DNA of 37,205 nt from Alistipes sp. (GCA_017631255.1 JAGBTP010000009.1:1-37205); one strand, 5' to 3'; positions 1-9,011 are shown, counted from the stretch's first letter. Notes: generated from the letters alone by a model not told the origin. A program made the numbers and translations.

Positions 1-85
1 ATCAGGAATGTTCCCGTGCCAGGACCATAGAAGCCGTCGTAGACACCCATTACGAGGGCCAATATCGTTATGATGGTCTGTGTCT
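1..85 (-). pseudogene. Fragment of a TauE/SafE (TSUP) family membrane transporter, 5' part missing, continues past the left edge
   Basis: Read on the minus strand toward position 1, the bases encode a hydrophobic stretch followed by GVYDGFYGPGTGTFL, a motif typical of the second (C-terminal) half of TSUP anion/sulfite exporters. The family normally has about 130-150 residues before this motif. Here the reading frame upstream (about 85-248) is a His/Pro/Thr-rich low-complexity stretch, closed by an in-frame stop at 249-251, and no ordinary start codon precedes the motif except the Met two residues before YDG. The next gene upstream (asd) ends at 429, so there is no room for a normal N-terminal half. 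I infer a 5'-truncated or rearranged gene. The rest lies outside the window, so an internal start giving a short protein cannot be excluded. Confidence 0.45.
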
Positions 86-165
86 GGCGTGGTGGTGGCG
101 TGGTGGTGGTGTGGTGCTGGCTGGCGTGGTGGAGTGGCTGGCGAGGTGGTGGGGCGTGGTGGCGA
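85..165. repeat. Degenerate G/T-rich tract (GGTGG/GGCGTGG units)
   Basis: About 80 bases on the plus strand are almost only G and T, made of irregular TGGCGTGGTGG-like units. The opposite strand is C/A-rich and would read as His/Pro/Thr codons. It sits directly next to the truncated transporter fragment. The many GG runs could allow quadruplex-like folding, but that is inference. Confidence 0.6.
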
Positions 166-174
166 TGTGCTGTT

Positions 175-224
175 GAGTGCAGTAACCGCGTGCAGCGGCT
201 GAGTGCGGCCACCGCGTGCGGCGA
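175..224. repeat. Two direct repeats, period 26 bp
   Basis: GAGTGC-N4-ACCGCGTGC occurs at 175-193 and again at 201-219, with similar flanks. A looser relative (GTGCAGTGACCGC) lies at 298-310 and the 9-mer CCGCTCAGC appears at 340-348 and 405-413. The interval between asd and the transporter fragment (1-428) therefore consists of repeats and a terminator, with no convincing gene. Confidence 0.5.
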
Positions 225-289
225 TGGTGGGTGGTGCGTTGTGGTGCACTAAGCGTTGTGGCGATATAATAATAGGTATGTCATAATAC

Positions 290-325
290 AAAAAGGGGTG
301 CAGTGACCGCAGCCACCGACCCCTT
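290..325 (-). terminator. Rho-independent terminator downstream of asd
   Basis: On the minus strand AAGGGGT (325-319) pairs with ACCCCTT (299-293) around a loop that itself contains GTG/CAC, followed by a run of five T (294-290). It lies about 100 bases after the asd stop codon, in the right orientation to end that transcript. Confidence 0.7.
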
Positions 326-428
326 AATTATATATAGTACCGCTCAGCAATGCGCGCTACACCCTGATACCCCTCCTCAACGAGGAGCTGCTCATTGATA
401 ACTGCCGCTCAGCGACCCCCGTTGTTCG

Positions 429-1430
429 CTACTTACCCTCGATGAGAAGCTCGAGAATCTGTACGGCGTTGAGCGCAGCGCCCTTGCGAATCTGGTCGGC
501 AACGCACCAGAAGGTGATGCCTCGCTCCGATGCCAAATCCTTGCGGATACGACCCACATATACGGGGTCGGTGCCCTGCGCAAATAGTGGCATTGGGTAG
601 CACTTCTCCTGTGGCTCGTCCATAAGGATGATGCCCTCGGCCTGGGCAAATGCCTGACGCACAGCCTCCACCGACAGCTCCTCCTCGGTCTCAACCCATA
701 CTGCCTCCGAGTGCGCACGCATCACAGGCACACGAACGCAGGTTGCCGAGGTGCGGATGTCCGAGTGCATAATCTTGCGTGTCTCGTGAAACATCTTCAA
801 CTCCTCCTTGGTGTAGTCTCCCTCCTGGAACACATCGATGTGTGGGATGAGGTTGTAGGCAAGCTGGTAGGCGAACTTCTCGACCTTAGGTTCACGACCC
901 TCGGCAATGGCGTTGTACTGCTCGCCCAGCTCCTGCATAGCGCTGGCACCAGCACCACTTGCCGACTGATATGTTGCCACACGCACGCGTTCGATGTGCG
1001 ATAGCTTCTCGATAGCACCGAGGGCTACGACCATCTGAATGGTTGTGCAGTTAGGGTTTGCGATGATGCGACGAGGGGCGTTGAAGGCATCCTCGCCATT
1101 GACCTCAGGCACCACGAGGGGCACATCCTCTTCCATACGGAAGGCACTCGAGTTGTCGATCATAAATGCGCCGTACTTTGTGATGGTCTCGACATACTCC
1201 TTTGATGTTGAGGCACCTGCCGAGCAGAGTGCTACATCTATATCCTTGAAATCGTCGTTGTGCTGCAACTCTCTTACCACGATATCTTCACCACGGAAGC
1301 GGTATGTCGTTCCTGCGCTGCGCTTCGAGCCAAAGAGTCGTAGCTCGTCGATGTGCATAGGGTGGCTCTCGAGAATAGAGAGGAACTCTTGACCTACGGC
1401 ACCACTTGCGCCAACAATAGCAATTTTCAT
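429..1430 (-). CDS. asd: Aspartate-semialdehyde dehydrogenase
   Basis: This 333-residue cytoplasmic enzyme reduces aspartyl-4-phosphate to aspartate semialdehyde with NADPH, the branch point to lysine/diaminopimelate, threonine and methionine. The sequence shows the N-terminal nucleotide-binding GASGAVG at residues 7-13, the catalytic Cys128 in NPNCTT, and the C-terminal substrate/proton-shuttle segment [12 protein letters not shown] with His240. Length is normal for the family (about 330-370). The start at 1430 is the only Met directly before the Rossmann strand. It lies 86 bases downstream of the penicillin-binding protein gene on the same strand, so the two may be co-transcribed; both serve peptidoglycan, since diaminopimelate derives from this pathway. 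A terminator at 290-325 follows. Identification is firm. Confidence 0.97.
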   Translation of the reverse strand: MKIAIVGASGAVGQEFLSILESHPMHIDELRLFGSKRSAGTTYRFRGEDIVVRELQHNDDFKDIDVALCSAGASTSKEYVETITKYGAFMIDNSSAFRMEEDVPLVVPEVNGEDAFNAPRRIIANPNCTTIQMVVALGAIEKLSHIERVRVATYQSASGAGASAMQELGEQYNAIAEGREPKVEKFAYQLAYNLIPHIDVFQEGDYTKEELKMFHETRKIMHSDIRTSATCVRVPVMRAHSEAVWVETEEELSVEAVRQAFAQAEGIILMDEPQEKCYPMPLFAQGTDPVYVGRIRKDLASERGITFWCVADQIRKGAALNAVQILELLIEGK

Positions 1431-1488
1431 AATCTATCTAATTATTAATCGTTAGTTAACCAATCTTTCTGTGTAAATTTATCCTTTT

Positions 1489-1508
1489 GCGCCCCGTCCG
1501 AGGAGCGC
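1489..1508 (-). other. Intergenic hairpin between the PBP gene and asd
   Basis: GCGCCCC (1489-1495) and GGAGCGC (1502-1508) form a 7-bp stem with one G-U pair on the minus-strand RNA and a 6-base loop, starting 9 bases after the PBP stop codon. No T run follows, so it is not a typical terminator; an RNA processing or stability element between two co-transcribed genes is a guess. Confidence 0.35.
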
Positions 1509-1516
1509 CGTATCAG

Positions 1517-3970
1517 CTAAAAGAAGTCATCCTCGCCGCCGAAGAAGATGTCCTCCTCTGCGGTGGTCGTGGTCGTGCTCTCGCCGCTTGTCATATCTAC
1601 CTCGCAGCTATAATCGGGCTCCTCGTCCGAACGCTCGAAGCGGTCGCTGCGGTCGACGCCCAGCGTGCCATCCTCATAGACCTTCTTGAGGAAGCGACCT
1701 GCGATAGGCAGCGCTATGCGTGAGCCGTCGGCGTTGCGCGTGAAGTGGATGCCGTTCTCCTCGCCACCGACCCATACGCCCATCACAAGGTTGGGCACGC
1801 AGCACATAAACCACGCGTCGACATTGTCGTTTGTCGTACCCGTTTTGGCGGCAATCTCCACATCGTCGAACTTAAACTCGTAGAGCAGACGGCGTGCCGT
1901 ACCCATCGTCACAACGCGCTGCATCATCGTAATCATCGTATATGCCACCCTCTTTGAGAGCACATCCTCGGTCTTAGGGGTGAAGGTTGCAAGGACATTG
2001 CCCTGACTATCCTCGATGCGTGTCACGAAGATAGGGTCGATATGCACGCCCTTGTTGGCAAATGTCGAGTATGCCGATGCCATCTCGAAGGGGTTGCTGT
2101 CGTACGAGCCTATGCACAACGCCGCTACGGGGTCAATGAAACTCTTGATGCCGATGTCGTGGATGAACTCCGCCACGGCCTCAGGGCGCTTTGCCTGCTT
2201 CATAATCCAAGCCGAGTAGTTGTTGCGGCTATTTGCCAAGCCCCAATAGAGTGGGTGTATGCCTGTGTACTCCACCTCGCTCGCCTCCTTTGGCGACCAG
2301 ATGCCCGCAGGGGTCTCGATCGACACCGGCACATTTGGCACGGGGGTGCAAGGTGTTAGGCCGAGGTGGTCGATGGCGAAGGTGTAGATGAAAGGCTTTG
2401 CCGTTGAGCCCACCTGACGCTTACCCTGCTTGGCGGCGTCGTACTTGAAGTAGCGGTAGTCGGGGCCACCGACATAGGCACGCACATAACCCGTCGAGGG
2501 GTCGATGGCAACAATCGAGCCTCGCATAATCTTCTTGTAGTGTACGAGCGAGTCGCGAGGTGTGATGACGGTGTCGCGCAGGCCGTTGAAGGTGAATACG
2601 GTCATTGCTTGAGGCGTACCAAATGCCGCCTTTATCTCCTTCTCCGAGGCGCCATCTGCCGACATTGTTCTCCAGCGCTCGGTCTGGCGCATCGCTGCGT
2701 CAATCTTCTGGTCCGACTCCTCCTTGGTGAGGTCGGGGTAGAGCGAGCCACCGCGACTCTTAATCTGACTATTCATTCGTGGCTGCACCGTTTCGGCCAT
2801 ATGCTCACGCAGCGCCTCCTCGGCATATAGCTGCATACGCGCATCGACCGTGGTGTAAATCTTGAGGCCGTCACGATAGATGTCATAAGGCTCGCCGTTG
2901 GCCTTGAGGTTCTTGTAACACCAGCCGTAGATGGGGTTCTCCCTGTACTCCTTGAGCGCCTGCTCGTAGTCCCACTCGGTGTAATAGTTGCGCCTCTCAG
3001 GCTCCTTGGCCATCATCGTGCGGCGTACCATCTCACGGAAATATGTCGCTGAGCCCTCGTTGTGGGCATCCGCAGCACGACGGTAGCGTGTGAGGTCGAT
3101 AGGTAGCTCCTTGAGCGAGTCGGCAAGAGCGCGCTCTATGGCTCCCGCCGCCACAAGACGGTCAAGCACCGTGTTACGACGCACGCGTGCCTTCTCGTTT
3201 GGCTCACCACGCTTTAGTGGTGCATAGGTGCCAGGTGCCTTCACCTGACCAGCGATCACGGCAGCCTCCTCGATACTAAGGTCGCAAGGCTCCTTGCCGA
3301 AGAAGTTGTTGGCCGCCGACTTGATGCCGAAGTTCGAGTTCGAGAACTCTACGGTGTTGAGGTACATAGCCACAATCTCCTCCTTGGTGTAGTTGTGTTC
3401 GAGCTGCGTGGCGATGACATACTCCTGAGCCTTAGCGGCTAAGGTGCCTGCATTGCCCTCCATACCCTCCTTGTTGCGGCGCGTCTTGTATAGGTTCTTG
3501 GCCAGCTGCTGCGTGATGGTACTGCCACCACCCTGACCCGACTGCTGGAGGATGACGGTCTTGATGCCGGCACGCGCCGTAGCCTGAAAGTCGATGCCCG
3601 AATGGTCGAAGAAGCGCACATCCTCGGTGGCCAGCAGCGCCGCCACTATCGTGGGTAGCTGGTGGCCGTCAATCTCAAGCCACTTGCTGCGGTCGGCAGG
3701 GAAGAGCTCCTCGTAGGAGAGGTATGTGCGGTTTTCGATGAAGTAGGTGCCCAGCACCTCGCCATCGTGTGAGTATATCTGTGTTGCGAGGTTGGTCTTT
3801 GGGTTCTCCAGCTCGTCGAATGTGGGCATAGGACCCAACACCTCGGTCTTAGCCATAATGAAGATGCTCGCAAGTGCGATGACACCCGTAAACAGCGCCG
3901 TCCATAGCGCCACGATGAGCCACCATCGCCATCCACGACCACCCTTTACACTCTTTTGTCTCTGTGCCAT
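1517..3970 (-). CDS. Class A penicillin-binding protein (PBP1A type), bifunctional transglycosylase/transpeptidase
   Basis: An 817-residue inner-membrane enzyme that polymerises lipid II and crosslinks peptidoglycan. A basic N-terminus and one membrane anchor (about residues 15-40) precede the GT51 transglycosylase domain (about 60-260) with catalytic Glu116 in ATEDVRFFDH and the GGSTITQQLAKNLY motif at 148-161. The transpeptidase domain (about 480-760) carries S522-TAK, the SRN motif at 581-583 and KTGT at 709-712, so all catalytic motifs are present. The tail (about 780-817) is acidic with a Thr run and ends in Phe. Length is normal. It lies 105 bases downstream of the metallopeptidase-barrel gene on the same strand and upstream of asd. 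PBP1A versus another class A subtype cannot be decided from sequence alone. Confidence 0.95.
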   Translation of the reverse strand: MAQRQKSVKGGRGWRWWLIVALWTALFTGVIALASIFIMAKTEVLGPMPTFDELENPKTNLATQIYSHDGEVLGTYFIENRTYLSYEELFPADRSKWLEIDGHQLPTIVAALLATEDVRFFDHSGIDFQATARAGIKTVILQQSGQGGGSTITQQLAKNLYKTRRNKEGMEGNAGTLAAKAQEYVIATQLEHNYTKEEIVAMYLNTVEFSNSNFGIKSAANNFFGKEPCDLSIEEAAVIAGQVKAPGTYAPLKRGEPNEKARVRRNTVLDRLVAAGAIERALADSLKELPIDLTRYRRAADAHNEGSATYFREMVRRTMMAKEPERRNYYTEWDYEQALKEYRENPIYGWCYKNLKANGEPYDIYRDGLKIYTTVDARMQLYAEEALREHMAETVQPRMNSQIKSRGGSLYPDLTKEESDQKIDAAMRQTERWRTMSADGASEKEIKAAFGTPQAMTVFTFNGLRDTVITPRDSLVHYKKIMRGSIVAIDPSTGYVRAYVGGPDYRYFKYDAAKQGKRQVGSTAKPFIYTFAIDHLGLTPCTPVPNVPVSIETPAGIWSPKEASEVEYTGIHPLYWGLANSRNNYSAWIMKQAKRPEAVAEFIHDIGIKSFIDPVAALCIGSYDSNPFEMASAYSTFANKGVHIDPIFVTRIEDSQGNVLATFTPKTEDVLSKRVAYTMITMMQRVVTMGTARRLLYEFKFDDVEIAAKTGTTNDNVDAWFMCCVPNLVMGVWVGGEENGIHFTRNADGSRIALPIAGRFLKKVYEDGTLGVDRSDRFERSDEEPDYSCEVDMTSGESTTTTTAEEDIFFGGEDDFF

Positions 3971-4075
3971 ACTCTGTATTCTATTCGTTTTCGGTTTCTA
4001 CACTATCCTATTATTATTAGATTCGTTGTCTTGTTGTTGTCTATCATCGCTTCGCTGCTGCCTCTCCTTCGACCA

Positions 4076-7057
4076 TTAGAACGGCAGTCCTAAGCCGAAC
4101 GAGAAGAATAGCTTGCCGTTGCGGAACGGTGCCAACCACATCTTCTGGTATAACGAGAATGTCGCCGATATTGTTGCGGCATCTGGCATACTGAAGAGGT
4201 TGAAGTCTACGCCGAGGTCGAAGCCAAACGATGCGAGGTGCTTGCGTCTGTCGATAATCGTACCCTCGCTGTCGAAGCCATCGGGGCGCTGGAACGAGGC
4301 GTAGTCGGCGCCTATGTTGAGCCTCAGACGCTTGAAGAAGAGGAAGCCTGGGATGCCACCATCGGGGTACCATACGGGCATCTGGTAGTTCAACGCCGTG
4401 GCGAAGTAGTGGTCGTTGACGATGTCGTACGACGAGAATCCGCGTGGCAGCAGGCGTGTCGACTTGAAGGCCAGCTGCGAGAGCACGAGGTCGGAGTGGA
4501 AACCTCCGAGTGTCGTCTGGTACGAGGCCGCTACCGATAGCGAGTGGTGCTTGGCAAAGCCCGGCGTGTAGAGCTTGCCGTAGATCACCATTAGGTGACC
4601 GATGTCGTTGCTCGTAGGGTTGAGCGTATAGCTGGCCGATGCCACCACGCCCCACGGCGGCAGGAAGTCGCGATGCGACTGTCGCACGAAGTCCTGGAAG
4701 GTGGCGCCGAACGATAGCTGGTGCACACCCTCGGAGTAGCTCACGGTGCGTAGGTTGGTGACATTGAAGTTGTTGAAGTCGAGCTTGTCGACATTCGCAA
4801 CCATACCATTCGAGAAGTCCCACGATGTCGATATTGCGAGCTGACGCGTGTGGTAGCCTCGTTGCAGGAGTATGGGCAGCGTGGCACCTGCGCCTATCGA
4901 GTAGTACCTGCCTCGCTCGATGTCGGGCGAGTAGACAATCTCACCCTCCTCGGGGTCGTAGGCCGCAATCTTGTAAATATTCTGACTACCGCCATAAGTG
5001 CCTCGCACCCAAAGGTTAATACCCAGACCATAGTAACGCAACATACCCTTAAATACCGAGCCTTCGTTGGGGTTCCAGCCCCAGGTGAGGAAGCCCTCGA
5101 GCGTCGAAAGTATGTTCTGCGACATTATCGTAGCACCGAGGTTGAAGGCAATGGCAGACTCCTCCATAATGGCATAGGGGTCGTACGATGCGGGTGCCCA
5201 GCTGTGGATGTTGAGGGCGTGCAGCACGCGTGTGAAGCGCTTTGCGGGTGTCTGTGCCTTTACCGCCGCCTCGGCAGCGCTGTCGTAGCGTACCGTGTCG
5301 AGGTTGACCACGCCCCAGGGCTTACTTTCGGGTAGCATAATCTTTGGCGGATGGGGTAGGTATGGCACCTCGTTGCTTAGTGCAATGGTCTGCGTCACAG
5401 GCATATATCCCCTGCGGTCGTACGATGTGGCGGCGATGCGTGTGCTATCTATCGGCTGTGGGTAGAACGAGCCGTAGCGCGAGATGGTGAGGCGGTACTC
5501 CTTGCCCGAGGCGATGTCGAGCGTGTGCACCTCGTCGCGTCCCGAGGCTATCGAGCCGAAGTATAGCTTGCCGTCGGCAGCCGTAAGGTCGCTCAGCGTG
5601 GTGTATGCTGGGCGCGTAACCTTATGCAGACCCTCGCGCTCCACGCGTGCGATGTGCATACCGTCGTCATCCGTAACGATGATGTATAGCCCCTCCGTGG
5701 CATTGTCCCACGCCATACCGTGTATCTCGCTGCCCTCAGGTAGTGGCGTGCGGCGATTTAGCTTCGTCGGACCATTTACCACGATGGTGTAGATGCCGTC
5801 GGGCGTGTACTCCACCCACGCGATGCCGTGTCCCGATGTGGGGGTGGGGTAGAGGATGTTGCGATGCTTACGCATTGTCTGTGGCTTCTCGTTGCTAAGC
5901 TCCATATAACACAGCCTCGAGTCGACCTTCTCGGCAAAGAGCGGACTCTGACGATACTCGGTCCACCAGATGCGACCCTCGCTGCTGAGGCGTGGGCGTG
6001 TCGAGATGGCACCCGTGCGCGCCACAAGACGCTCCGCACCCGTCTCTGTGTCAACCTCGACAAAGGCGGTGGTATTATCCAAATCCTCTTTTAAGTATAT
6101 GAGTTTACCATCCTCACGCACAAGAGGATAGGAGTATGCCGTGTATGATTTTGGCTCAGCTACGGGTATCGGCATTGTCGTCTGCTCAACCTCGGCAAGC
6201 GGTGTCCAATGGTAGTATAGCGTGTGGAAGGTGTCATAAAATAGCTGCGACTCGCTGCGGCCGTAGAGCTTCTTCAAGGTCCACGAAGTCGACACCAACA
6301 TATATGGTCGGCGTGAGGTCAGCTCCGCCACATCGTCGCCCATCACCCTGCCGAAACGGTTGTAGCCGTGGCGGCTCATCAGGAAGCCCAAGTGATAGTG
6401 GTTCGGGATATAATTCTTGTACGAGCCGCAAAACCAAGTATCGATGTTGCGAAACTCGTTGGCTACATTGCCATAGGCACGGTAAGCCATTGTAAACGAG
6501 GGTTGTAGGCCTCGTCCAAAGGTCGACATTTCGGTCTCGGTCATCACTGCATCGCCCTCCATCATCCATAACGGCATCGTGAGCAGACCTATGGTCGAAC
6601 TCTGCTGTCCGAGGATATAGCTGAGACCCTTTACAACGCCACGATTGAGGTTGTTGTACTGCACCGCGTGACGATATTCGTGCGCTATGAGCTGCTTGGT
6701 CCAGGGCATAGAGTAGCCGTCAACCTCAGGCGTAGAGAGGAACTCCACACGCCGTGGCATCCACATTACCAGACCGTTAGAGCGGAAATTCGAGGGGTGA
6801 ACAACGAATGGAATCGACATTTGCGGGTGGCGATAGCCGTAGTCGATGCTGCCCTGCACCGCATCGAGGTAGTACATCATACGCGAAGCTATGCGCTGTG
6901 CCGTGTCGGGATATACGACGCGATAGTTGTCGGCCTTCATCTGTCGCCAGCGGAACGATGGCGGGTCGACGCCCCAACTGTAATACTGCGCACTAAGTTG
7001 CTCTGCGGAGAACGCCCCACAGAGTGCGATTAGCAGGAGTATTACGAGTCTCTTCAT
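4076..7057 (-). CDS. Secreted protein with gluzincin-like metallopeptidase domain, beta-propeller and C-terminal outer-membrane-type beta-barrel
   Basis: About 993 residues. I place the start at 7057 because the protein then begins with a classic signal peptide (MKRLVILLLIALCGAFSAEQ, cleavage after LSAQ24); a frame extension to 7096 would overlap the promoter box. Residues 25-260 contain HEYRH (126-130) and, 37 residues on, WMMEGDA with Glu167, matching the HExxH...E zinc ligands of MA-clan (gluzincin) peptidases. About 270-580 shows repeated Tyr/Asp/Gly-rich strands typical of WD40/TolB-like (PD40) propellers. About 600-993 is rich in alternating amphipathic strands and ends GLGLPF, with a terminal Phe as in outer-membrane barrels. 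I infer an outer-membrane protein with periplasmic or surface peptidase and propeller modules. Such proteins occur in Bacteroidetes, usually annotated only as PD40 or hypothetical; the substrate is unknown. Confidence 0.75.
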   Translation of the reverse strand: MKRLVILLLIALCGAFSAEQLSAQYYSWGVDPPSFRWRQMKADNYRVVYPDTAQRIASRMMYYLDAVQGSIDYGYRHPQMSIPFVVHPSNFRSNGLVMWMPRRVEFLSTPEVDGYSMPWTKQLIAHEYRHAVQYNNLNRGVVKGLSYILGQQSSTIGLLTMPLWMMEGDAVMTETEMSTFGRGLQPSFTMAYRAYGNVANEFRNIDTWFCGSYKNYIPNHYHLGFLMSRHGYNRFGRVMGDDVAELTSRRPYMLVSTSWTLKKLYGRSESQLFYDTFHTLYYHWTPLAEVEQTTMPIPVAEPKSYTAYSYPLVREDGKLIYLKEDLDNTTAFVEVDTETGAERLVARTGAISTRPRLSSEGRIWWTEYRQSPLFAEKVDSRLCYMELSNEKPQTMRKHRNILYPTPTSGHGIAWVEYTPDGIYTIVVNGPTKLNRRTPLPEGSEIHGMAWDNATEGLYIIVTDDDGMHIARVEREGLHKVTRPAYTTLSDLTAADGKLYFGSIASGRDEVHTLDIASGKEYRLTISRYGSFYPQPIDSTRIAATSYDRRGYMPVTQTIALSNEVPYLPHPPKIMLPESKPWGVVNLDTVRYDSAAEAAVKAQTPAKRFTRVLHALNIHSWAPASYDPYAIMEESAIAFNLGATIMSQNILSTLEGFLTWGWNPNEGSVFKGMLRYYGLGINLWVRGTYGGSQNIYKIAAYDPEEGEIVYSPDIERGRYYSIGAGATLPILLQRGYHTRQLAISTSWDFSNGMVANVDKLDFNNFNVTNLRTVSYSEGVHQLSFGATFQDFVRQSHRDFLPPWGVVASASYTLNPTSNDIGHLMVIYGKLYTPGFAKHHSLSVAASYQTTLGGFHSDLVLSQLAFKSTRLLPRGFSSYDIVNDHYFATALNYQMPVWYPDGGIPGFLFFKRLRLNIGADYASFQRPDGFDSEGTIIDRRKHLASFGFDLGVDFNLFSMPDAATISATFSLYQKMWLAPFRNGKLFFSFGLGLPF

Positions 7058-7083
7058 TGCGGTTATATCGTAGATATATCGAG

Positions 7084-7091
7084 CAAAGATA
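7084..7091 (-). promoter_or_regulatory. Bacteroidetes -7 box (TATCTTTG) for the metallopeptidase-barrel gene
   Basis: The minus strand reads TATCTTTG, matching the TAnnTTTG consensus, 27 bases before the chosen start at 7057. No clear TTTG element is visible at the expected spacing upstream. Its position inside the longer reading frame supports the start at 7057. Confidence 0.6.
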
Positions 7092-7154
7092 CGCAAAAAA
7101 TGTGAAATTTTACATTCCTACCGTCCCAATGACAAAAAATGATGAAAATAGTGC

Positions 7155-7177
7155 TGGCTATATCACATAATTAGCCA
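7155..7177 (-). terminator. Possible weak terminator after the TPR/LuxR regulator
   Basis: TGGCTA (7155-7160) and TAGCCA (7172-7177) can pair; on the minus strand the stem is followed by a T-rich stretch. The stem is short and AT-rich, so confidence is low. Confidence 0.3.
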
Positions 7178-7202
7178 TTTGTTCCTATGCCTGCTGGGGG
7201 GG

Positions 7203-8939
7203 CTACTCCTCCTTCTTTTTGGTGTCGAAGCGGTCGAGGAAGGCGATGAGCGACTTGTCGTCGCCGGTGATGCCAAACTTCTTGCGGAGGCGTGAGCGGG
7301 CGATGTTGATGCTGCCGATGCTCTGTTGCGAAATTTTAGATATCTCCTTGGTAGATAGGTTCATATGTATGAATATGCAGAGCTTACGCTCATTCTTTGT
7401 GAGGTTGGGGAAGGCGCTGATGAGGTTCTCGAAGAAGGCGTCGTTGTTGCTCTCCATAACCTTCTCGACCTCGAGCCAGTCGCCACCCGAATCGTTATCC
7501 TTGTGCATACGCATAATGATGCGTTTGAGTTCGGCGCGCAGTGAGCGGTTGTCCTGGTCGTTGGCGATGAGCGAGAGCTCGTCACGCAGCTTCGAGAGGC
7601 TCGACTGCTCCTGATACTGCTGCAACTTTTGCAAGCGTATAATCTCATTCTTGTGATTTAGCTCCTGCTCGGCCTTGGCCTTCATAAGTCGGCTATTCTT
7701 GCGCTGCAGTCTGTAACGCGAGAAGAGGAGTAGGATGAGCACCACCAGCACGCCGAGGCTGCAAGCGTGGATGCGCCAAAGGAGCTTGTCGTACTCCTGC
7801 TGCTGCTCGAGTTGCAGCTGTCGCTGGCGGTACTGCTCCTCGGTGTGTTGCAGCTCGAGGTCGTTGATGAGCTTCGAGAGCTCTATCGCCGAGTCGGTAT
7901 TGTTCTGGCGGGTGTAGGTCTCAGCGAAGGCCATCAGTGCGTCGTAGGCCTCACGATAGCGACCTTCGGTGCGGTAGATGTCCTGCAATAGGAAGTAGGA
8001 GTGTACATTCTTGGTGTCGAACTCGCCATTGCTCAGTAGTTCGATGGAGTGCTTCAGGGCGGCGATGGCCTGCGTCGTATTGCCCACGATGAGGTGGTAG
8101 AAGCCCAGCGCCGAGTAGTAATATCCCTCCTCTTTGAAGTTGCTAACGAGCGACTTAGCTACATCGAGATACTCCGCCGCCGCTGCCATATCCTCGTGTT
8201 GCAGCTTGTACATCGAGGTGTTGAGGTAGACATTTATCATCTGGTCGTCGATGCCGTAGCTGTGGCAGATGCTGTCCGTGAGGCGGAAAATCTCGTCGGC
8301 CTCAGCGGGCTCGATGGCGTAGTTGAAGCGGTTGTTGAGTGCGCGTACGGCTTGTCGTGCCTGGTCGTAGCCCTCGTAGTTGTCGGTGACAAGGTGGTTG
8401 TATTCCATAGCTCTCTCGCGACTGTTGTGGTAGTAATATGTCACCTGCTCGAGGACGATGTATGCCTCACGCACCGAGGTCGAGTCGCCCAGCTCACGCC
8501 CCTTGTTAAGTGTCTCACTACTACTGCTAAAGGCGTTGTGGTAGTCGCCATTGCGGAGGTAGAGGCGACTGAGGTCGGCATAGGTGCGCACCAGGGCTGT
8601 GGTGTCGTTGAGGTGGGCGTATATGTTTCGCGAGCGCTCGCGTAGCTTTAGGGCGTGGCTATATCGGTGCAGCGTCACCTCGTTGTGTTCGGCAAGGTAG
8701 TCGAACACCTCCGCAACGCGTGCATCGTTGGCGGTGGAGTCAATGTCGGCCTCGATAAGTTGGGCATAGTGTAGCGCCTGCTCACGGTCTGTCGTCTTGT
8801 GCTGGTTGAAGAGGCGGAAGTGCTGCTCGAGGGTTCGTGAGGTGATGTTCTGCGCTATGGCATCGGTAAATAGCGCTGAAACTATGCAAAAAACAAGTGC
8901 TAAGGCTAAGTGGGTGATATGTAATTTGTTATGTTGCAT
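7203..8939 (-). CDS. Membrane-anchored TPR protein with C-terminal LuxR-type helix-turn-helix (transcriptional regulator)
   Basis: 578 residues: signal peptide or N-terminal anchor (about 8-30), a periplasmic all-helical TPR-like region (about 35-380), a single transmembrane helix (about 387-407, LGVLVVLILLLFSRYRLQ), a charged coiled coil (about 410-460), and a C-terminal LuxR-like DNA-binding domain (about 510-570) with the segment LTKNERKLCIFIHMNLSTKEI and RSRLRKKFGI. This layout is common in Bacteroidales regulators that sense something outside the membrane and bind DNA directly. It is transcribed divergently from the lipoprotein genes starting at 9130, so those are the most likely targets. 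The ligand and the direction of control are unknown. The cytoplasmic HTH together with the periplasmic TPR makes one-component transmembrane signalling the natural inference. Confidence 0.8.
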   Translation of the reverse strand: MQHNKLHITHLALALVFCIVSALFTDAIAQNITSRTLEQHFRLFNQHKTTDREQALHYAQLIEADIDSTANDARVAEVFDYLAEHNEVTLHRYSHALKLRERSRNIYAHLNDTTALVRTYADLSRLYLRNGDYHNAFSSSSETLNKGRELGDSTSVREAYIVLEQVTYYYHNSRERAMEYNHLVTDNYEGYDQARQAVRALNNRFNYAIEPAEADEIFRLTDSICHSYGIDDQMINVYLNTSMYKLQHEDMAAAAEYLDVAKSLVSNFKEEGYYYSALGFYHLIVGNTTQAIAALKHSIELLSNGEFDTKNVHSYFLLQDIYRTEGRYREAYDALMAFAETYTRQNNTDSAIELSKLINDLELQHTEEQYRQRQLQLEQQQEYDKLLWRIHACSLGVLVVLILLLFSRYRLQRKNSRLMKAKAEQELNHKNEIIRLQKLQQYQEQSSLSKLRDELSLIANDQDNRSLRAELKRIIMRMHKDNDSGGDWLEVEKVMESNNDAFFENLISAFPNLTKNERKLCIFIHMNLSTKEISKISQQSIGSINIARSRLRKKFGITGDDKSLIAFLDRFDTKKKEE

Positions 8940-8963
8940 AAACCGTTGTGGTTAAGAGTTTTA

Positions 8964-9011
8964 GTATAAATTGTTATACAAATGTAATATAATTTTTTCG
9001 TATTGTTATAC
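8964..9011. promoter_or_regulatory. Candidate operator repeats in the divergent regulator/lipoprotein intergenic region
   Basis: TTGTTATAC occurs at 8971-8979 and exactly again at 9003-9011, 32 bp apart (about three helical turns). The first copy forms an inverted repeat with GTATAA (8964-8969) around ATTG. A minus-strand TACATTTG box (8979-8986), a plausible -7 element for the regulator, overlaps the first copy. Autoregulation is inference. Confidence 0.4.

Noticed and set aside
70-252. Short plus-strand frame rich in Val, Trp and Gly
   Set aside because: It is a translation of the G/T-rich tract; the composition is not protein-like.
4044-4823. 259-residue minus-strand frame inside the metallopeptidase-barrel gene
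   Set aside because: It is an alternative frame of the real gene with an Arg/Leu-rich, unstructured composition.
8049-8645. 198-residue plus-strand frame rich in Val/Leu antisense to the regulator
   Set aside because: A shadow of the helical TPR coding sequence; the regulator on the minus strand has clear domains.
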